Assembly: GCF_014643915.1 (NCBI RefSeq)
Contig: NZ_BMKE01000011.1
Span: 46,179 to 110,178 of the forward strand
DNA length: 64,000 nt
Source of the DNA: Oceanisphaera marina
GTDB lineage: Bacteria; Pseudomonadota; Gammaproteobacteria; Enterobacterales; Aeromonadaceae
Direction of reading: 5' to 3'
Shown here in pieces: positions 55,579 to 63,336 of this stretch. The position numbers and the translations under genes are program-made. The notes beneath the pieces are model-generated. The model saw only the letters and a program-made list of their open reading frames with translations. It was not told where the DNA came from and ran no database searches. The first letter of the stretch is position 1, and each line of letters begins with the position of its first letter.

Positions 55579-56361
55579 TTAGCCCAGGTTGTACTTCTTC
55601 AACCAGGTCAGACCCGCTTCGGTGGTGGTGGCTGGCTTGTATTCGCAACCAATCCAACCGTCGTAGCCTACTTCGTCCAGGTATTTGAACAAGAACTCGT
55701 AGTTGATCTCACCTGTGCCTGGCTCGTTACGACCTGGGTTATCAGCCAACTGTACGTGGTTGATGTTAGACAGGTTGTTTTTAACGGTGCGCGCCAAGTC
55801 GCCTTCCATGATCTGCATGTGGTAAATGTCATACTGCAGATACAAGTTAGCGCTACCCACTTTTTCGCGGATAGACTGAGCTTGTTTGGTGTTGTTCAGG
55901 AAGAAACCAGGGATATCTAGGGTGTTAATCGCTTCCATTACCAGCTTGATGCCTGCTGCTTCCAGCTTATCAACGGCAAATTTCAGGTTGGCAACAAAAG
56001 TGGCTTCGGCTTCGTCATAAGACACGCCAGCAGGCTGAATACCGGCCAGACAGTTCACCTGGCTGTTACCCAGCACCTTGGCGTATTCAATCGCCTTGTC
56101 AACACCGGCTTGAAACTCTTCAACACGGTCTGGATGGCAAGCAATGCCACGCTCGCCGCCTTCCCAGTTACCGGCTGGCAGGTTGAACAACACCTGAGTC
56201 AGACCATTGGCATCCAGTTTGGCTTTAATGTCTTGTGCAGTTTCAGCATAAGGGAACAGATATTCTACACCCTTGAAGCCAGCCTTAGCGGCGGCGTCAA
56301 AGCGGTCCATAAAGGCCACTTCGGTAAACAGCATAGACAAGTTGGCAGCTAATTTAGGCAT
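55579..56361 (-). CDS. hyi: Hydroxypyruvate isomerase Hyi
   Basis: 260 residues (E. coli 258), TIM-barrel of the xylose-isomerase-like group. Motifs include AANLSMLFTEVAFMDRF, LMVMEAIN-type EAINTLDIPGFFLNN, QYDIYHMQIMEGDL and GEINYEFLFKYLDEVGYDGWIGCEYKP, with the metal-binding Glu/Asp/His residues visible. It interconverts hydroxypyruvate and tartronate semialdehyde. ATG 56361 has AAGGA 8 bases upstream, better than ATG 56376. A terminator-like hairpin separates it from gcl. Confidence 0.94.
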   Translation of the reverse strand: MPKLAANLSMLFTEVAFMDRFDAAAKAGFKGVEYLFPYAETAQDIKAKLDANGLTQVLFNLPAGNWEGGERGIACHPDRVEEFQAGVDKAIEYAKVLGNSQVNCLAGIQPAGVSYDEAEATFVANLKFAVDKLEAAGIKLVMEAINTLDIPGFFLNNTKQAQSIREKVGSANLYLQYDIYHMQIMEGDLARTVKNNLSNINHVQLADNPGRNEPGTGEINYEFLFKYLDEVGYDGWIGCEYKPATTTEAGLTWLKKYNLG

Positions 56362-56389
56362 AACAATGTCCTTCATTAATTGGGGGCAA

Positions 56390-56417
56390 AAACAAGCCCA
56401 GCCTGATGGCTGGGCTT
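56390..56417 (-). terminator. Attenuator-like terminator between gcl and hyi
   Basis: AAGCCCAGCC (56394-56403), loop TGAT, GGCTGGGCTT (56408-56417). On the minus strand it is followed by GTTTTTG. It lies 11 bases after the gcl stop and before the hyi start, so only part of the transcripts should reach hyi and glxR. Confidence 0.75.
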
Positions 56418-56428
56418 TAAGGTATTAA

Positions 56429-58204
56429 TTAATCGAGCATTGAAATAGCAGTAGGGGCATCAACGCCTTTCTCTGCCAGTTCTTCAAACTCGTTAACCGC
56501 GTCAATTTCAACGCCCATAGACACGTTGGTTACACGCTCAAGAATCACTTCAACCACTACTGGTACAGAGTGCTCAGCCATCAGCTTCTTGGCTTGTTCC
56601 AGTGCAGGAGCGATGTCTTCTGGCTTGTAAACACGGATGGCTTTACAGCCCAGGCCTTCAACAACCTTAACGTGGTCAACACCGTACTCGCCCAGTTCAG
56701 GAGAGTTGATGTTTTCGAATGACAACTGAACACAGAAGTCCATGTCGAAGCCACGCTGTGCCTGACGGATCAGACCCAGGTAGGAGTTGTTTACCAGTAC
56801 GTGGATGTACGGCAGTTTAAACTGTGCGCCAACGGCCAGTTCTTCGATCATGAACTGGAAGTCGTAGTCACCAGAGATGGCAACAACGTTGCGCGACTTG
56901 TCTGCAGCAACCACACCCAGAGCGGCAGGAATAGTCCAACCCAGAGGGCCGGCCTGACCACAGTTGATCCAGTTACGTGCGCTATACACGTGCAGGAACT
57001 GGGCAGCAGCAATTTGAGACAAACCAATGGTAGATACATAAGTCGTATCGCGACCAAATACCTTGTTCATTTCCTGGTAAACGCGCTGTGGTTTAACAGG
57101 TACGTTGTCGAAGTTGGTCTTACGCTGCATGGTGCGCTTGCGTTCTTGACACTCGGCAACCCAGGCAGAGCGATCTTTCAGCTTGCCAGCAGCTTTCCAT
57201 TCCTTGGCAACTTCCAGGAACAGATCCAGAGCGGCGCCAGCGTCGGATACGATACCCAGATCCGGGCAGAATACGCGACCAATCTGAGTCGGCTCTATGT
57301 CTACGTGGACGAACTTGCGGCCCTTGGTGTAAACATCAACAGAACCGGTGTGACGGTTGGCAAAACGGTTACCGATACCCAACACGAAGTCGGATGCCAG
57401 TACGTTGGCGTTACCGTAACGGTGTGAAGTCTGCAGACCACACATACCTGCCATCAGCGCGTGGTCGTCAGGGATAGTACCCCAGCCCATCAGCGTAGGA
57501 ATAACCGGCACGTTTACCAGCTCGGCAAACTCGGTCAGTTGCTTGTCTGCGTTGGCGTTGATAACACCACCACCAGAAACCAGCAGCGGCTTCTCTGACT
57601 CGTTCAGCATGGTCAGCGCTTTTTCGATTTGAATACGGTTAGCAGCTGGCTTGTACGCAGTCATTGGCTGGTAAGCTTCGGCATCAAATTCGATTTCAGC
57701 CATCTGTACGTCGAACGGCAGGTCAAGTAATACCGGGCCTGGACGATCTGAACGCATGAGGTGGAATGCTTTTTGGAAAGCACCGATCAATTGAGCTGGC
57801 TCAAGTACGGTAGATGCCCATTTGGTAACAGGCTTGGCGATAGACTCGATGTCTACAGCCTGGAAGTCTTCTTTGTGCATGCGAGCACGTGGTGCCTGGC
57901 CAGTGATGCACAAAATAGGAATCGAGTCAGCCATGGCTGAGTACAAACCGGTGATCATATCGGTACCGGCAGGGCCGGAAGTACCAATACAAATACCAAT
58001 GTTGCCTGGGTTTGCACGGGTGTAGCCTTCGGCCATGTGTGACGCGCCTTCAACGTGGCGGGCCAGCACGTGCTCGATAGTACCCAGGCCACGCAGTGCT
58101 GCGTAGAACGGGTTAATAGCGGCGCCGGGAACGCCAAAGGCTTTAGTTACACCTTCCAGCTCAAGGATTTTGGCGACTGCCTCGATTGCTTTCATTTTAG
58201 CCAT
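56429..58204 (-). CDS. gcl: Glyoxylate carboligase Gcl
   Basis: 591 residues (E. coli 593), very similar throughout. ThDP enzyme joining two glyoxylates to tartronate semialdehyde and CO2. Val51 ([13 protein letters not shown]) replaces the Glu found in almost all other ThDP enzymes, the diagnostic feature of Gcl. FAD-binding middle domain and C-terminal ThDP motif ([30 protein letters not shown]) are intact. ATG 58204 matches the E. coli start ([10 protein letters not shown]); the open frame continues 40 codons upstream without homology. Confidence 0.96.
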   Translation of the reverse strand: MAKMKAIEAVAKILELEGVTKAFGVPGAAINPFYAALRGLGTIEHVLARHVEGASHMAEGYTRANPGNIGICIGTSGPAGTDMITGLYSAMADSIPILCITGQAPRARMHKEDFQAVDIESIAKPVTKWASTVLEPAQLIGAFQKAFHLMRSDRPGPVLLDLPFDVQMAEIEFDAEAYQPMTAYKPAANRIQIEKALTMLNESEKPLLVSGGGVINANADKQLTEFAELVNVPVIPTLMGWGTIPDDHALMAGMCGLQTSHRYGNANVLASDFVLGIGNRFANRHTGSVDVYTKGRKFVHVDIEPTQIGRVFCPDLGIVSDAGAALDLFLEVAKEWKAAGKLKDRSAWVAECQERKRTMQRKTNFDNVPVKPQRVYQEMNKVFGRDTTYVSTIGLSQIAAAQFLHVYSARNWINCGQAGPLGWTIPAALGVVAADKSRNVVAISGDYDFQFMIEELAVGAQFKLPYIHVLVNNSYLGLIRQAQRGFDMDFCVQLSFENINSPELGEYGVDHVKVVEGLGCKAIRVYKPEDIAPALEQAKKLMAEHSVPVVVEVILERVTNVSMGVEIDAVNEFEELAEKGVDAPTAISMLD

Positions 58205-58264
58205 AATCGGTATCCATTCATCTGAGGTGCTCTCGGCACCATTGTTGATTATCCATGTAGTGGC

Positions 58265-58302
58265 GCGTGGTTTTCGCTTGGTGAAGCGATTAACAACCAC
58301 GC
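58265..58302 (-). promoter_or_regulatory. Stem-loop in the gcl leader
   Basis: GCGTGGTT (58265-58272) pairs with AACCACGC (58295-58302), and inside it TCGCTT (58274-58279) pairs with AAGCGA (58284-58289). It would form within the first 45 bases of the gcl transcript. Confidence 0.6.
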
Positions 58303-58315
58303 AACCCGTAGTGTG

Positions 58316-58381
58316 ATGATACAAAAAAAACTGTGACGATCAACCAATTTTTGGAAGTCATTTTTACAATACGGAAATTGT
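58316..58381 (-). promoter_or_regulatory. gcl promoter with candidate IclR-type operators
   Basis: Minus strand -35 TTGATC (58338-58343), 16-base spacer, -10 TATCAT (58316-58321). Directly upstream are the palindromes CCAA-TTT-TTGG (58344-58354) and ACAAT-N6-ATTGT (58366-58381), suited to an IclR/AllR-type regulator. Confidence 0.55.
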
Positions 58382-58785
58382 TAAAACGAAAACCTGGCGA
58401 AGGAGGCAGTTTGCATCATCATTTTATTCTTCAAGAGTGTATTGCTGTGGCACTGGCTTGGCTCATCACGGCTCTTGCCATGTCAGTCTTCGGTGTGAGA
58501 ACAACGAGAACGGCCGTTGGCAACCCGACAAGTGTGACCCGCCGCACATATGATAACAATAATATGACCAAATAAACATTCGGTACAGTTTTGATTACAT
58601 TTATGTGAACAATTAACTCATGAATTATTATATTTTTTTACCCTACAGGCGCAGGTGCAGCACAACGGGAGTTAAACAGCATCTGTGAGTTGTTTTGCTT
58701 ACCTGTGCTGCAGCCTGAGGGGCGCTTGCCTGCGGACTATTGATGGTTTGGCAGGCTGAAATAAACGGTGGATGAGGCTTTGATT

Positions 58786-58836
58786 TTGCGGTGCACAAAA
58801 AAAGACTTGTAAAAGCGTTTTGTGCAGTGCAATAAT
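58786..58836 (+). promoter_or_regulatory. phaP promoter with TGC-rich PhaR-type operators
   Basis: -35 TTGTAA (58807-58812), 18-base spacer, -10 AATAAT (58831-58836). Two arms of an imperfect inverted repeat, TTGCGGTGCACAAAA (58786-58800) and TTTTGTGCAGTGCAA (58818-58832), are complementary at 13 of 15 positions. The second fills the space between -35 and -10. TGC-rich sites are typical of PhaR operators. Confidence 0.6.
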
Positions 58837-58927
58837 GGGTTGTGCGCCGATGCTAAGAAATGAAGTGATGATGTTTTTCTTGCTGGCGTACTCGGCCAAG
58901 AGCCCCCCATTCTTCAGGAGATATACA

Positions 58928-59569
58928 ATGTCATTATTCGATTTTTCTAAACTGCAAGCAGCCCAGCAAAGCAACTTGAACTTGCTGCAAGACCTGACCA
59001 ACAATCTGGTTGCCGGCGCCACCAAGCTGGGCCAGCTGCAACAGAATTCGTTAACCGAATTGAGCTCCGCTCAGTTTGACTACACCAACAAGCTGTTGGC
59101 CGTACGCGACGCCAAGGAATTCTTTGAGTTGCAAAGTGCTTTCTTCAGCCCAAGCGCACTGCTGGATCGCCAGTTGGCTTTCAACCGTGAAGTGACCGCC
59201 GTATTAAGCGATAGCCAGCAGCAGATTGGCCAGTTTGCCGAGCAGCAGATTGCCACTGGCAACCAGCAGCTGAATGACGTGATTGAGCAGTTGGCCGGTC
59301 ACGCTCCAGCAGGCAGCGAGTCAGCAGTAACCGCACTGAAAACAGCGGTTACCAATGCCAACGAAGCCTATGAGCAGGCACAAAAAGCGGCTAAAAACGC
59401 CACTGAAATTGCCGGAAATGCGGTAAAGCAGGCTGCCGAACAGTCTGAAAAGACGGCTCGCCAGGTTGTTGAAGCGACCGAGAAAAACCTGAACACTGCC
59501 ACTACGGCAGCGGCTGCCCAGGCGAGCAACAATGCCAAGGCTGCTCGCGGTAATGCAAAAACCAACTAA
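58928..59569 (+). CDS. phaP: Phasin family protein (PhaP)
   Basis: 213 residues, with no membrane segment. N-terminal phasin domain (MSLFDFSKLQAAQQSNLNLLQDLTNNLVAGATKLGQLQQNSL) and an Ala/Gln/Lys-rich, coiled-coil C-terminal part (about 140-213) resembling a histone-like or phasin tail. Phasins coat polyhydroxyalkanoate granules. ATG 58928 has AGGAGA upstream. The neighbour phaR encodes its regulator on the opposite strand. No PHA synthase lies in the window. Confidence 0.9.
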   Translation: MSLFDFSKLQAAQQSNLNLLQDLTNNLVAGATKLGQLQQNSLTELSSAQFDYTNKLLAVRDAKEFFELQSAFFSPSALLDRQLAFNREVTAVLSDSQQQIGQFAEQQIATGNQQLNDVIEQLAGHAPAGSESAVTALKTAVTNANEAYEQAQKAAKNATEIAGNAVKQAAEQSEKTARQVVEATEKNLNTATTAAAAQASNNAKAARGNAKTN

Positions 59570-59599
59570 TAACGACTAATTACAGCGGTTATTCGTTTT

Positions 59600-59633
59600 A
59601 GGCGATAGGGGTTATTCCTTATCGCCTTTTTTG
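59600..59633 (+). terminator. Terminator of phaP, overlapping the phaR 3' end
   Basis: AGGCGATA (59600-59607) pairs with TATCGCCT (59620-59627), followed by a T-run. The right arm lies in the last codons of phaR on the other strand. Confidence 0.8.
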
Positions 59634-60151
59634 TCTTTGTTGTTTTCGGGATCGGCTTTTGGCTCGGTTTTGCTGCCAAAGCCGCCAAACAGGCCGAACA
59701 TGTTTTGCGTGTTCATATAAAGATCACGAGACTGTTCAACATATTGACGCATCATGTCTTGCATCATGGGCACCTGACCGTGCATGAACTCGGTCCAGGC
59801 TTCTGATGATTGCGAGCCCGCCTGCGTCTGAATGTCGATCACCGACTGAATGCTTTCGTCCAGGTAGCTGCCCAGCACGCCCTGAAAGGGGCCATAGAAG
59901 CGGATGATGTTTTTCAGCATGGCGCTGGAGAAAATAGGGTTGCCGTCACTTTCGGCTTCCTGAATGATTTGCAGCAAAATGCTGCGGGTAATGTCTTCGC
60001 CGCTTTTGGCATCCACCACCTGAAACGGTTCTTCTTCTTGCACCAGCCGGCGTATATCCACCAAGGTCACATGACTACTGGTAAAGCTGTCGTACAGGCG
60101 ACGATTGGGGTATTTCTTTATGATGCGGATATTGTCTTGGGTTTTGGACAT
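59612..60151 (-). CDS. phaR: Polyhydroxyalkanoate synthesis repressor PhaR
   Basis: 179 residues. N-terminal DNA-binding domain (IRIIKKYPNRRLYDSFTSSHVTLVDIRRLVQEEEPFQVVDAKSGEDITRSILLQIIQEAE), the family hallmark, then a granule-binding accessory domain and an Asp/Lys-rich C-terminus. PhaR binds both PHA and the phaP operator, releasing repression when polymer forms. ATG 60151 is the family start; upstream codons are not homologous. Convergent with phaP; its own promoter region (60152-60405) shows no clear PhaR site. Confidence 0.95.
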   Translation of the reverse strand: MSKTQDNIRIIKKYPNRRLYDSFTSSHVTLVDIRRLVQEEEPFQVVDAKSGEDITRSILLQIIQEAESDGNPIFSSAMLKNIIRFYGPFQGVLGSYLDESIQSVIDIQTQAGSQSSEAWTEFMHGQVPMMQDMMRQYVEQSRDLYMNTQNMFGLFGGFGSKTEPKADPENNKDKKGDKE

Positions 60152-60405
60152 GTGACATTGATTCTCGACAGCTAATTTAACTGTCAGTGTATCCCAAACC
60201 CCCATAGTGCTCAATTTGACAGACGGCAGCGCCGAGCGGCCGGCGCCCAGCACCAAGTTACACACCGTTTTTTGCTGTCATGCCGGACTGGCTGCGGTGT
60301 CTTTCTTTCGCTTGTCCGTTTTACTCTTCACACTTTACTCATCACCGGCCGTGCCATCTGTTATTATTTCACCCTATTTTTATTCAAGCTATAACGGGAT
60401 CTTCG

Positions 60406-60888
60406 ATGCAAGTTGCAGACAACACGGTAGTACAGTTCAATTACACCCTTAAAAATGAAGACGGCATGGTGCTGGACACCAACGTAGACAACGCGCCGCT
60501 GGCCTATTTGCATGGCCACAAGGGCATGCTGGAAGGCATTGAAAAAGCGATGACCGGCAAGGAAGAAGGCGAGAGCTTCAGCATCACCCTGACTCCGGAA
60601 GAAGGTTACGGCGAGCGTAAAGACGATATGATTCAGCGGGTACCGGTGAAGCATTTGCACGGTGCTAAAAACTGGAAAGCCGGCATGATGGCTACCGTTC
60701 ACACCGAGCAGGGCGAGCGTCAGGTGACGCTGGCTAAGGTGGGTAAGTTTATGGCCGACGTAGACATGAACCACCCGTTGGCCGGTTTGACGCTGAATTT
60801 TGATCTGGAAGTGGTCAGCGTACGTGCTGCCACCGAAGAAGAAATTGCTCACGGCCACGCCCACGGCGAAGGTGGTCACCAGCACTAA
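60406..60888 (+). CDS. slyD: FKBP-type peptidyl-prolyl isomerase, SlyD-like
   Basis: 160 residues. FKBP domain interrupted by the insert-in-flap (IF) chaperone domain: NTVVQFNYTLKNEDGMVLDTN, then PLAYLHGHKGMLEGIEKAMTGKEEGESFSITLTPEEGYGERKDDMIQRVP. The C-terminus has a short His-rich tail (HGHAHGEGGHQH), far shorter than the Cys/His-rich tail of E. coli SlyD (196 residues), so metal (Ni) handling is probably reduced. It assists folding. ATG 60406 fits the family start; the gene stands alone. Confidence 0.9.
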   Translation: MQVADNTVVQFNYTLKNEDGMVLDTNVDNAPLAYLHGHKGMLEGIEKAMTGKEEGESFSITLTPEEGYGERKDDMIQRVPVKHLHGAKNWKAGMMATVHTEQGERQVTLAKVGKFMADVDMNHPLAGLTLNFDLEVVSVRAATEEEIAHGHAHGEGGHQH

Positions 60889-60897
60889 AAGCAGTTT

Positions 60898-61070
60898 GAA
60901 GCGGTAAGCTTGAAGCTGGAAGACAACACCAAGGCAAAGACTGACTCGGTCTGTAGCTGATGCATAAAGTCGGGTAAAGGGCACTACTCCTCCGACTCGC
61001 CGTAAACCCTCCATGGGGGCTCAAACCGCGCCATCCTTGGCGCAGATGGTCGGCTGAGCAGACACCCTTT
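60898..61070. repeat. Dispersed repeat element C0
   Basis: Begins with GAAGCGGTAAGCTTGAAG, identical to the 18 bases at 61676-61693, followed by GGAAGACAACACC, AAAGACTGACTCGGTCTGTAGCTGAT and CGACTCGCCGTAAACCC, and later GGTCGGCT, as in elements C1 and C2. More diverged than those two. Confidence 0.6.
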
Positions 61071-61111
61071 AGCTTCCCATTGGCATTTGTGTTGTCGGTG
61101 TGAACCAAAAA

Positions 61112-61143
61112 CAAAAAGGCCGAGCTGTTGCTCGGCCTTTTTG
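61112..61143 (-). terminator. Bidirectional terminator after the YbaK-type gene
   Basis: CAAAAAGGCCGAGC (61112-61125), loop TGTT, GCTCGGCCTTTTTG (61130-61143). Perfect and symmetric; it lies 22 bases after the ybaK-type stop. Confidence 0.93.
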
Positions 61144-61165
61144 TTGGGTGCGGCACACGCCTGGG

Positions 61166-61621
61166 CTAGCCGGAAAACTGTTTCGGCTGCACCAGTCTCA
61201 GGTAGTCTTTTACGGGCAGGCTGAACAGTTCTCGGTAGCTGCCGGCACTGAACACGATTTCTGGCTGGTGGGCGAGTTCGGCATCGAGATACACCGGCAT
61301 TTCATACAGGTTGCCAAAGGGGGGCAGGGCACCAACCTGACAGTCGGGAAACTGCTCGCGAAAGTCGTTTTCATGTAGCAGGGTCACTTCTTTCGCCGAC
61401 AGCGCCTGGGCGAGGGTGTCGGTATGGATCTTCTTGGGGGCGGGCACCACTATCATGGTCATCTGGCCATCCAGGGTCACGATCACCACTTTGGCCAGTA
61501 CGCTGCCCGGTACATGGGCGACTTCTGCCACATCTTGTGCGGTAAACGCCGGCGAGTGGGTAATTACCCGATATTTGACCCCTTGTTGGTCCAGGTATTG
61601 TTGTAGTCGTTTGGCCGGCAT
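61166..61621 (-). CDS. YbaK/ProX-type aminoacyl-tRNA deacylase family protein
   Basis: 151 residues, a single editing domain of the YbaK/INS superfamily. Family motifs AKRLQQYLDQQGVKYRVITHSPAFTAQDVAEVAHVPGSVLAKVVIV and VGALPPFGNLYEMPVYLD are present. Such proteins clear mischarged Cys, Ala or Pro from tRNA; the specificity here is not assigned. ATG 61621 is preceded by AGGAGG. Confidence 0.85.
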   Translation of the reverse strand: MPAKRLQQYLDQQGVKYRVITHSPAFTAQDVAEVAHVPGSVLAKVVIVTLDGQMTMIVVPAPKKIHTDTLAQALSAKEVTLLHENDFREQFPDCQVGALPPFGNLYEMPVYLDAELAHQPEIVFSAGSYRELFSLPVKDYLRLVQPKQFSG

Positions 61622-61675
61622 AACATGTCCTCCTGTCTGATAGGAAATATCAGTTGAAGTATAGGACCCCAGCCG

Positions 61676-61908
61676 GAAGCGGTAAGCTTGAAGACAACAC
61701 TGAAACATTAACCAAAGATAAGAACCGTCTTTGGCTGATATGGAGTGTGTATAGAGGCAGCAGGGTTGCTTACGCCGACGCGCTTAACCCGCATCCATGC
61801 GGCGCTCGGCAAATGCCGTCCCTGGCATTTGACGGTCGGCTACAGCAATCCCTGCTGCCTCTCTCGCCGGTGCGGTGTTGCCGGTGGGATATAAAAACTA
61901 AAGGCCGA
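61676..61908. repeat. Dispersed palindromic repeat element C1
   Basis: Contains an outer inverted repeat GAGGCAGCAGGGTTGC (61754-61769)/GCAATCCCTGCTGCCTC (61845-61861, one extra base) and an inner CAAATGCC/GGCATTTG pair. Bases 61822-61872 match 63553-63603 at 44 of 51 positions in the same orientation. Lies just before the AbiF locus. Confidence 0.8.
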
Positions 61909-61978
61909 GCAGGTGCTGGGTATTTTTATGTTAAAATATTCCAGCAAGAGACAGTTGAAGCGGCTTGTTAGGATATTA

Positions 61979-62006
61979 TTGACATACAATATGATTGGCG
62001 TATGAT
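61979..62006 (+). promoter_or_regulatory. Strong promoter upstream of the AbiF-associated RNA
   Basis: -35 TTGACA (61979-61984, consensus), 16-base spacer, -10 TATGAT (62001-62006, one mismatch). Transcription would begin about 62013. It is the best sigma-70 promoter seen in the window. Confidence 0.8.
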
Positions 62007-62012
62007 TTATCC

Positions 62013-62068
62013 AACAGCGCCAATGTCCTCTCCTGATCTAGCATCAGTGACGTCTTGGCCTTTTTTTT
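62013..62068 (+). ncRNA. Predicted short structured RNA preceding the Abi gene
   Basis: From the strong promoter to an 8-base T-tract (62061-62068) lie about 56 bases that can fold: GCCAA (62019-62023) with TTGGC (62055-62059), GTC (62025-62027) with GAC (62049-62051), and hairpin CTGAT (62033-62037)-CTAGC-ATCAG (62043-62047). The base stem next to the T-run makes the 3' end a Rho-independent terminator. The Abi start codon at 62085 lies 17 bases beyond, so most transcripts should end before the gene. Abi/AbiF genes are known to be accompanied by a structured RNA, so this is a candidate partner; not verified. Confidence 0.55.
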
Positions 62069-62084
62069 GCCTAAAATTTATAAA

Positions 62085-63221
62085 ATGATGCAACCTATTG
62101 AAGTTAAGCCATTTTTTGAATATGACGAACTCATTCAGCGCCTTATTGATAGAGGCATGCTAATTAGAGACCCATTAAGGGCTCAGCGGAAGCTGACTCA
62201 GGTTGGTTATTATAGGCTCTCTGGTTACTGGCACACATCACGAAAATTTAAGCGTGTAGAAAAGAGAATTCGACATGAAGATGAATTCCAAAAAAATACA
62301 TGCTTTGAAAATATCTTCGAATTTTATCTATTCGATAAAAAGCTGAGGGTTGAGTTTTTCGATGCTCTTGAGAGGATAGAGATATACCTCCGTAGTATTA
62401 TCGCGCATGAGCTTGGTAGAATTAACCCGCTAGCATATTTAGATAAAAAACAATTTTCTAAAGATGCTTTTAAGGCCGATTCTAAAATTCGTTATGATGA
62501 CTGGTTAAGTCGGCAAGAGCGTTTAATTAAAAGTAGTAAAGAAGACAGCATTGAAGATCACAAAAGCAAGGGGAAGCCTCTTCCTATTTGGGTCGTCTCT
62601 GAAGTTTGGGACTTTGGTTCACTATCAAAACTATATAGTATACTGTCCGGAAAAAACCAAGATCTAATTTGTCACCGCCTAGGCCTTGATAGTCGTAAAG
62701 AACTCGACAACTGGTTAATTAATTTGAACGGAATACGTAATAGATGTGCTCATCATGCGCGTCTTAGTAATCGCTCTAACCCACGAACATTGTTAATACC
62801 TCGCAAAGGATACTTTAATTTATTGGCGTTAGATGAAAGCCAAAAAAACAAATTTTACGGTCTCATTTTCGTAATTGATTTTTTATTAAAACAGATTGGA
62901 CCTAGTTCAACATGGATCTGCCGAGTTGCGGATCTGATAGATAAAAAGCCCGACATCCCTGGATTTACATACAGATCTATGGGTTTTCCAGAAGATGGGT
63001 TCCCAAGAAAATTATTCCCTGATACCGCCAAGCCTTATTCCGAAGTAGTAAAAAAGTCAGCTATAGACGAGTTAGAGCATAAGCTAGATCAGTTTTTATT
63101 TTTAAAAGATAAACTTAACTTTAAAGAAGTTGAAGCTAAAGACAGAATACGCTTAGAAGCTATAGCAGATAAGCTAATTAATCATTCATGTGAATTTGAT
63201 GATTCTATTGATAGAGGTTAA
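62085..63221 (+). CDS. Abi_2 / AbiF-like abortive-infection protein
   Basis: 378 residues. Typical Abi_2 (AbiD/AbiF) features: QRLIDRGMLIRDPLRAQRKLTQVGYYRLSGYWH near the N-terminus, the central WVVSEVWDFGSLSKLYSIL, and GIRNRCAHHARLSNR. Two R-x4-H motifs, R103-H108 and R218-H223, the latter of the RNxxxH HEPN type, suggest an RNase. AT-rich codon use unlike its neighbours suggests transfer. Start ATG 62085 (or 62088) has no ribosome site; the open frame to 62055 would run back through the T-tract. It is preceded by a promoter-RNA-terminator and flanked by direct repeats C1 and C2. Confidence 0.8.
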   Translation: MMQPIEVKPFFEYDELIQRLIDRGMLIRDPLRAQRKLTQVGYYRLSGYWHTSRKFKRVEKRIRHEDEFQKNTCFENIFEFYLFDKKLRVEFFDALERIEIYLRSIIAHELGRINPLAYLDKKQFSKDAFKADSKIRYDDWLSRQERLIKSSKEDSIEDHKSKGKPLPIWVVSEVWDFGSLSKLYSILSGKNQDLICHRLGLDSRKELDNWLINLNGIRNRCAHHARLSNRSNPRTLLIPRKGYFNLLALDESQKNKFYGLIFVIDFLLKQIGPSSTWICRVADLIDKKPDIPGFTYRSMGFPEDGFPRKLFPDTAKPYSEVVKKSAIDELEHKLDQFLFLKDKLNFKEVEAKDRIRLEAIADKLINHSCEFDDSIDRG

Positions 63222-63336
63222 TGTTCAGGCTCCTTAAGCCTATAACTTTCTTATTGATGTTAAATTGCCGGTTAGTTCTAAAAATTTAAGGATGAGCAGA
63301 TATTCCTCACTTTTTTTCTGGCGTTGTTGGCAGGTT

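Larger units (their letters stand above)
58205..58927. other. 723-base divergent region between gcl and phaP
   Basis: No credible gene; a short open frame at 58333-58575 has no ribosome site and no recognisable features. The left third holds the gcl leader and promoter, the right end the phaP promoter and TGC-rich repeats. In the middle is an inverted repeat TGCAGCACA (58656-58664)/TGTGCTGCA (58704-58712). Confidence 0.6.

Noticed and set aside
58333-58575. 80-residue open frame between gcl and phaP
   Set aside because: Overlaps the gcl promoter region, has no ribosome site and no recognisable domain.
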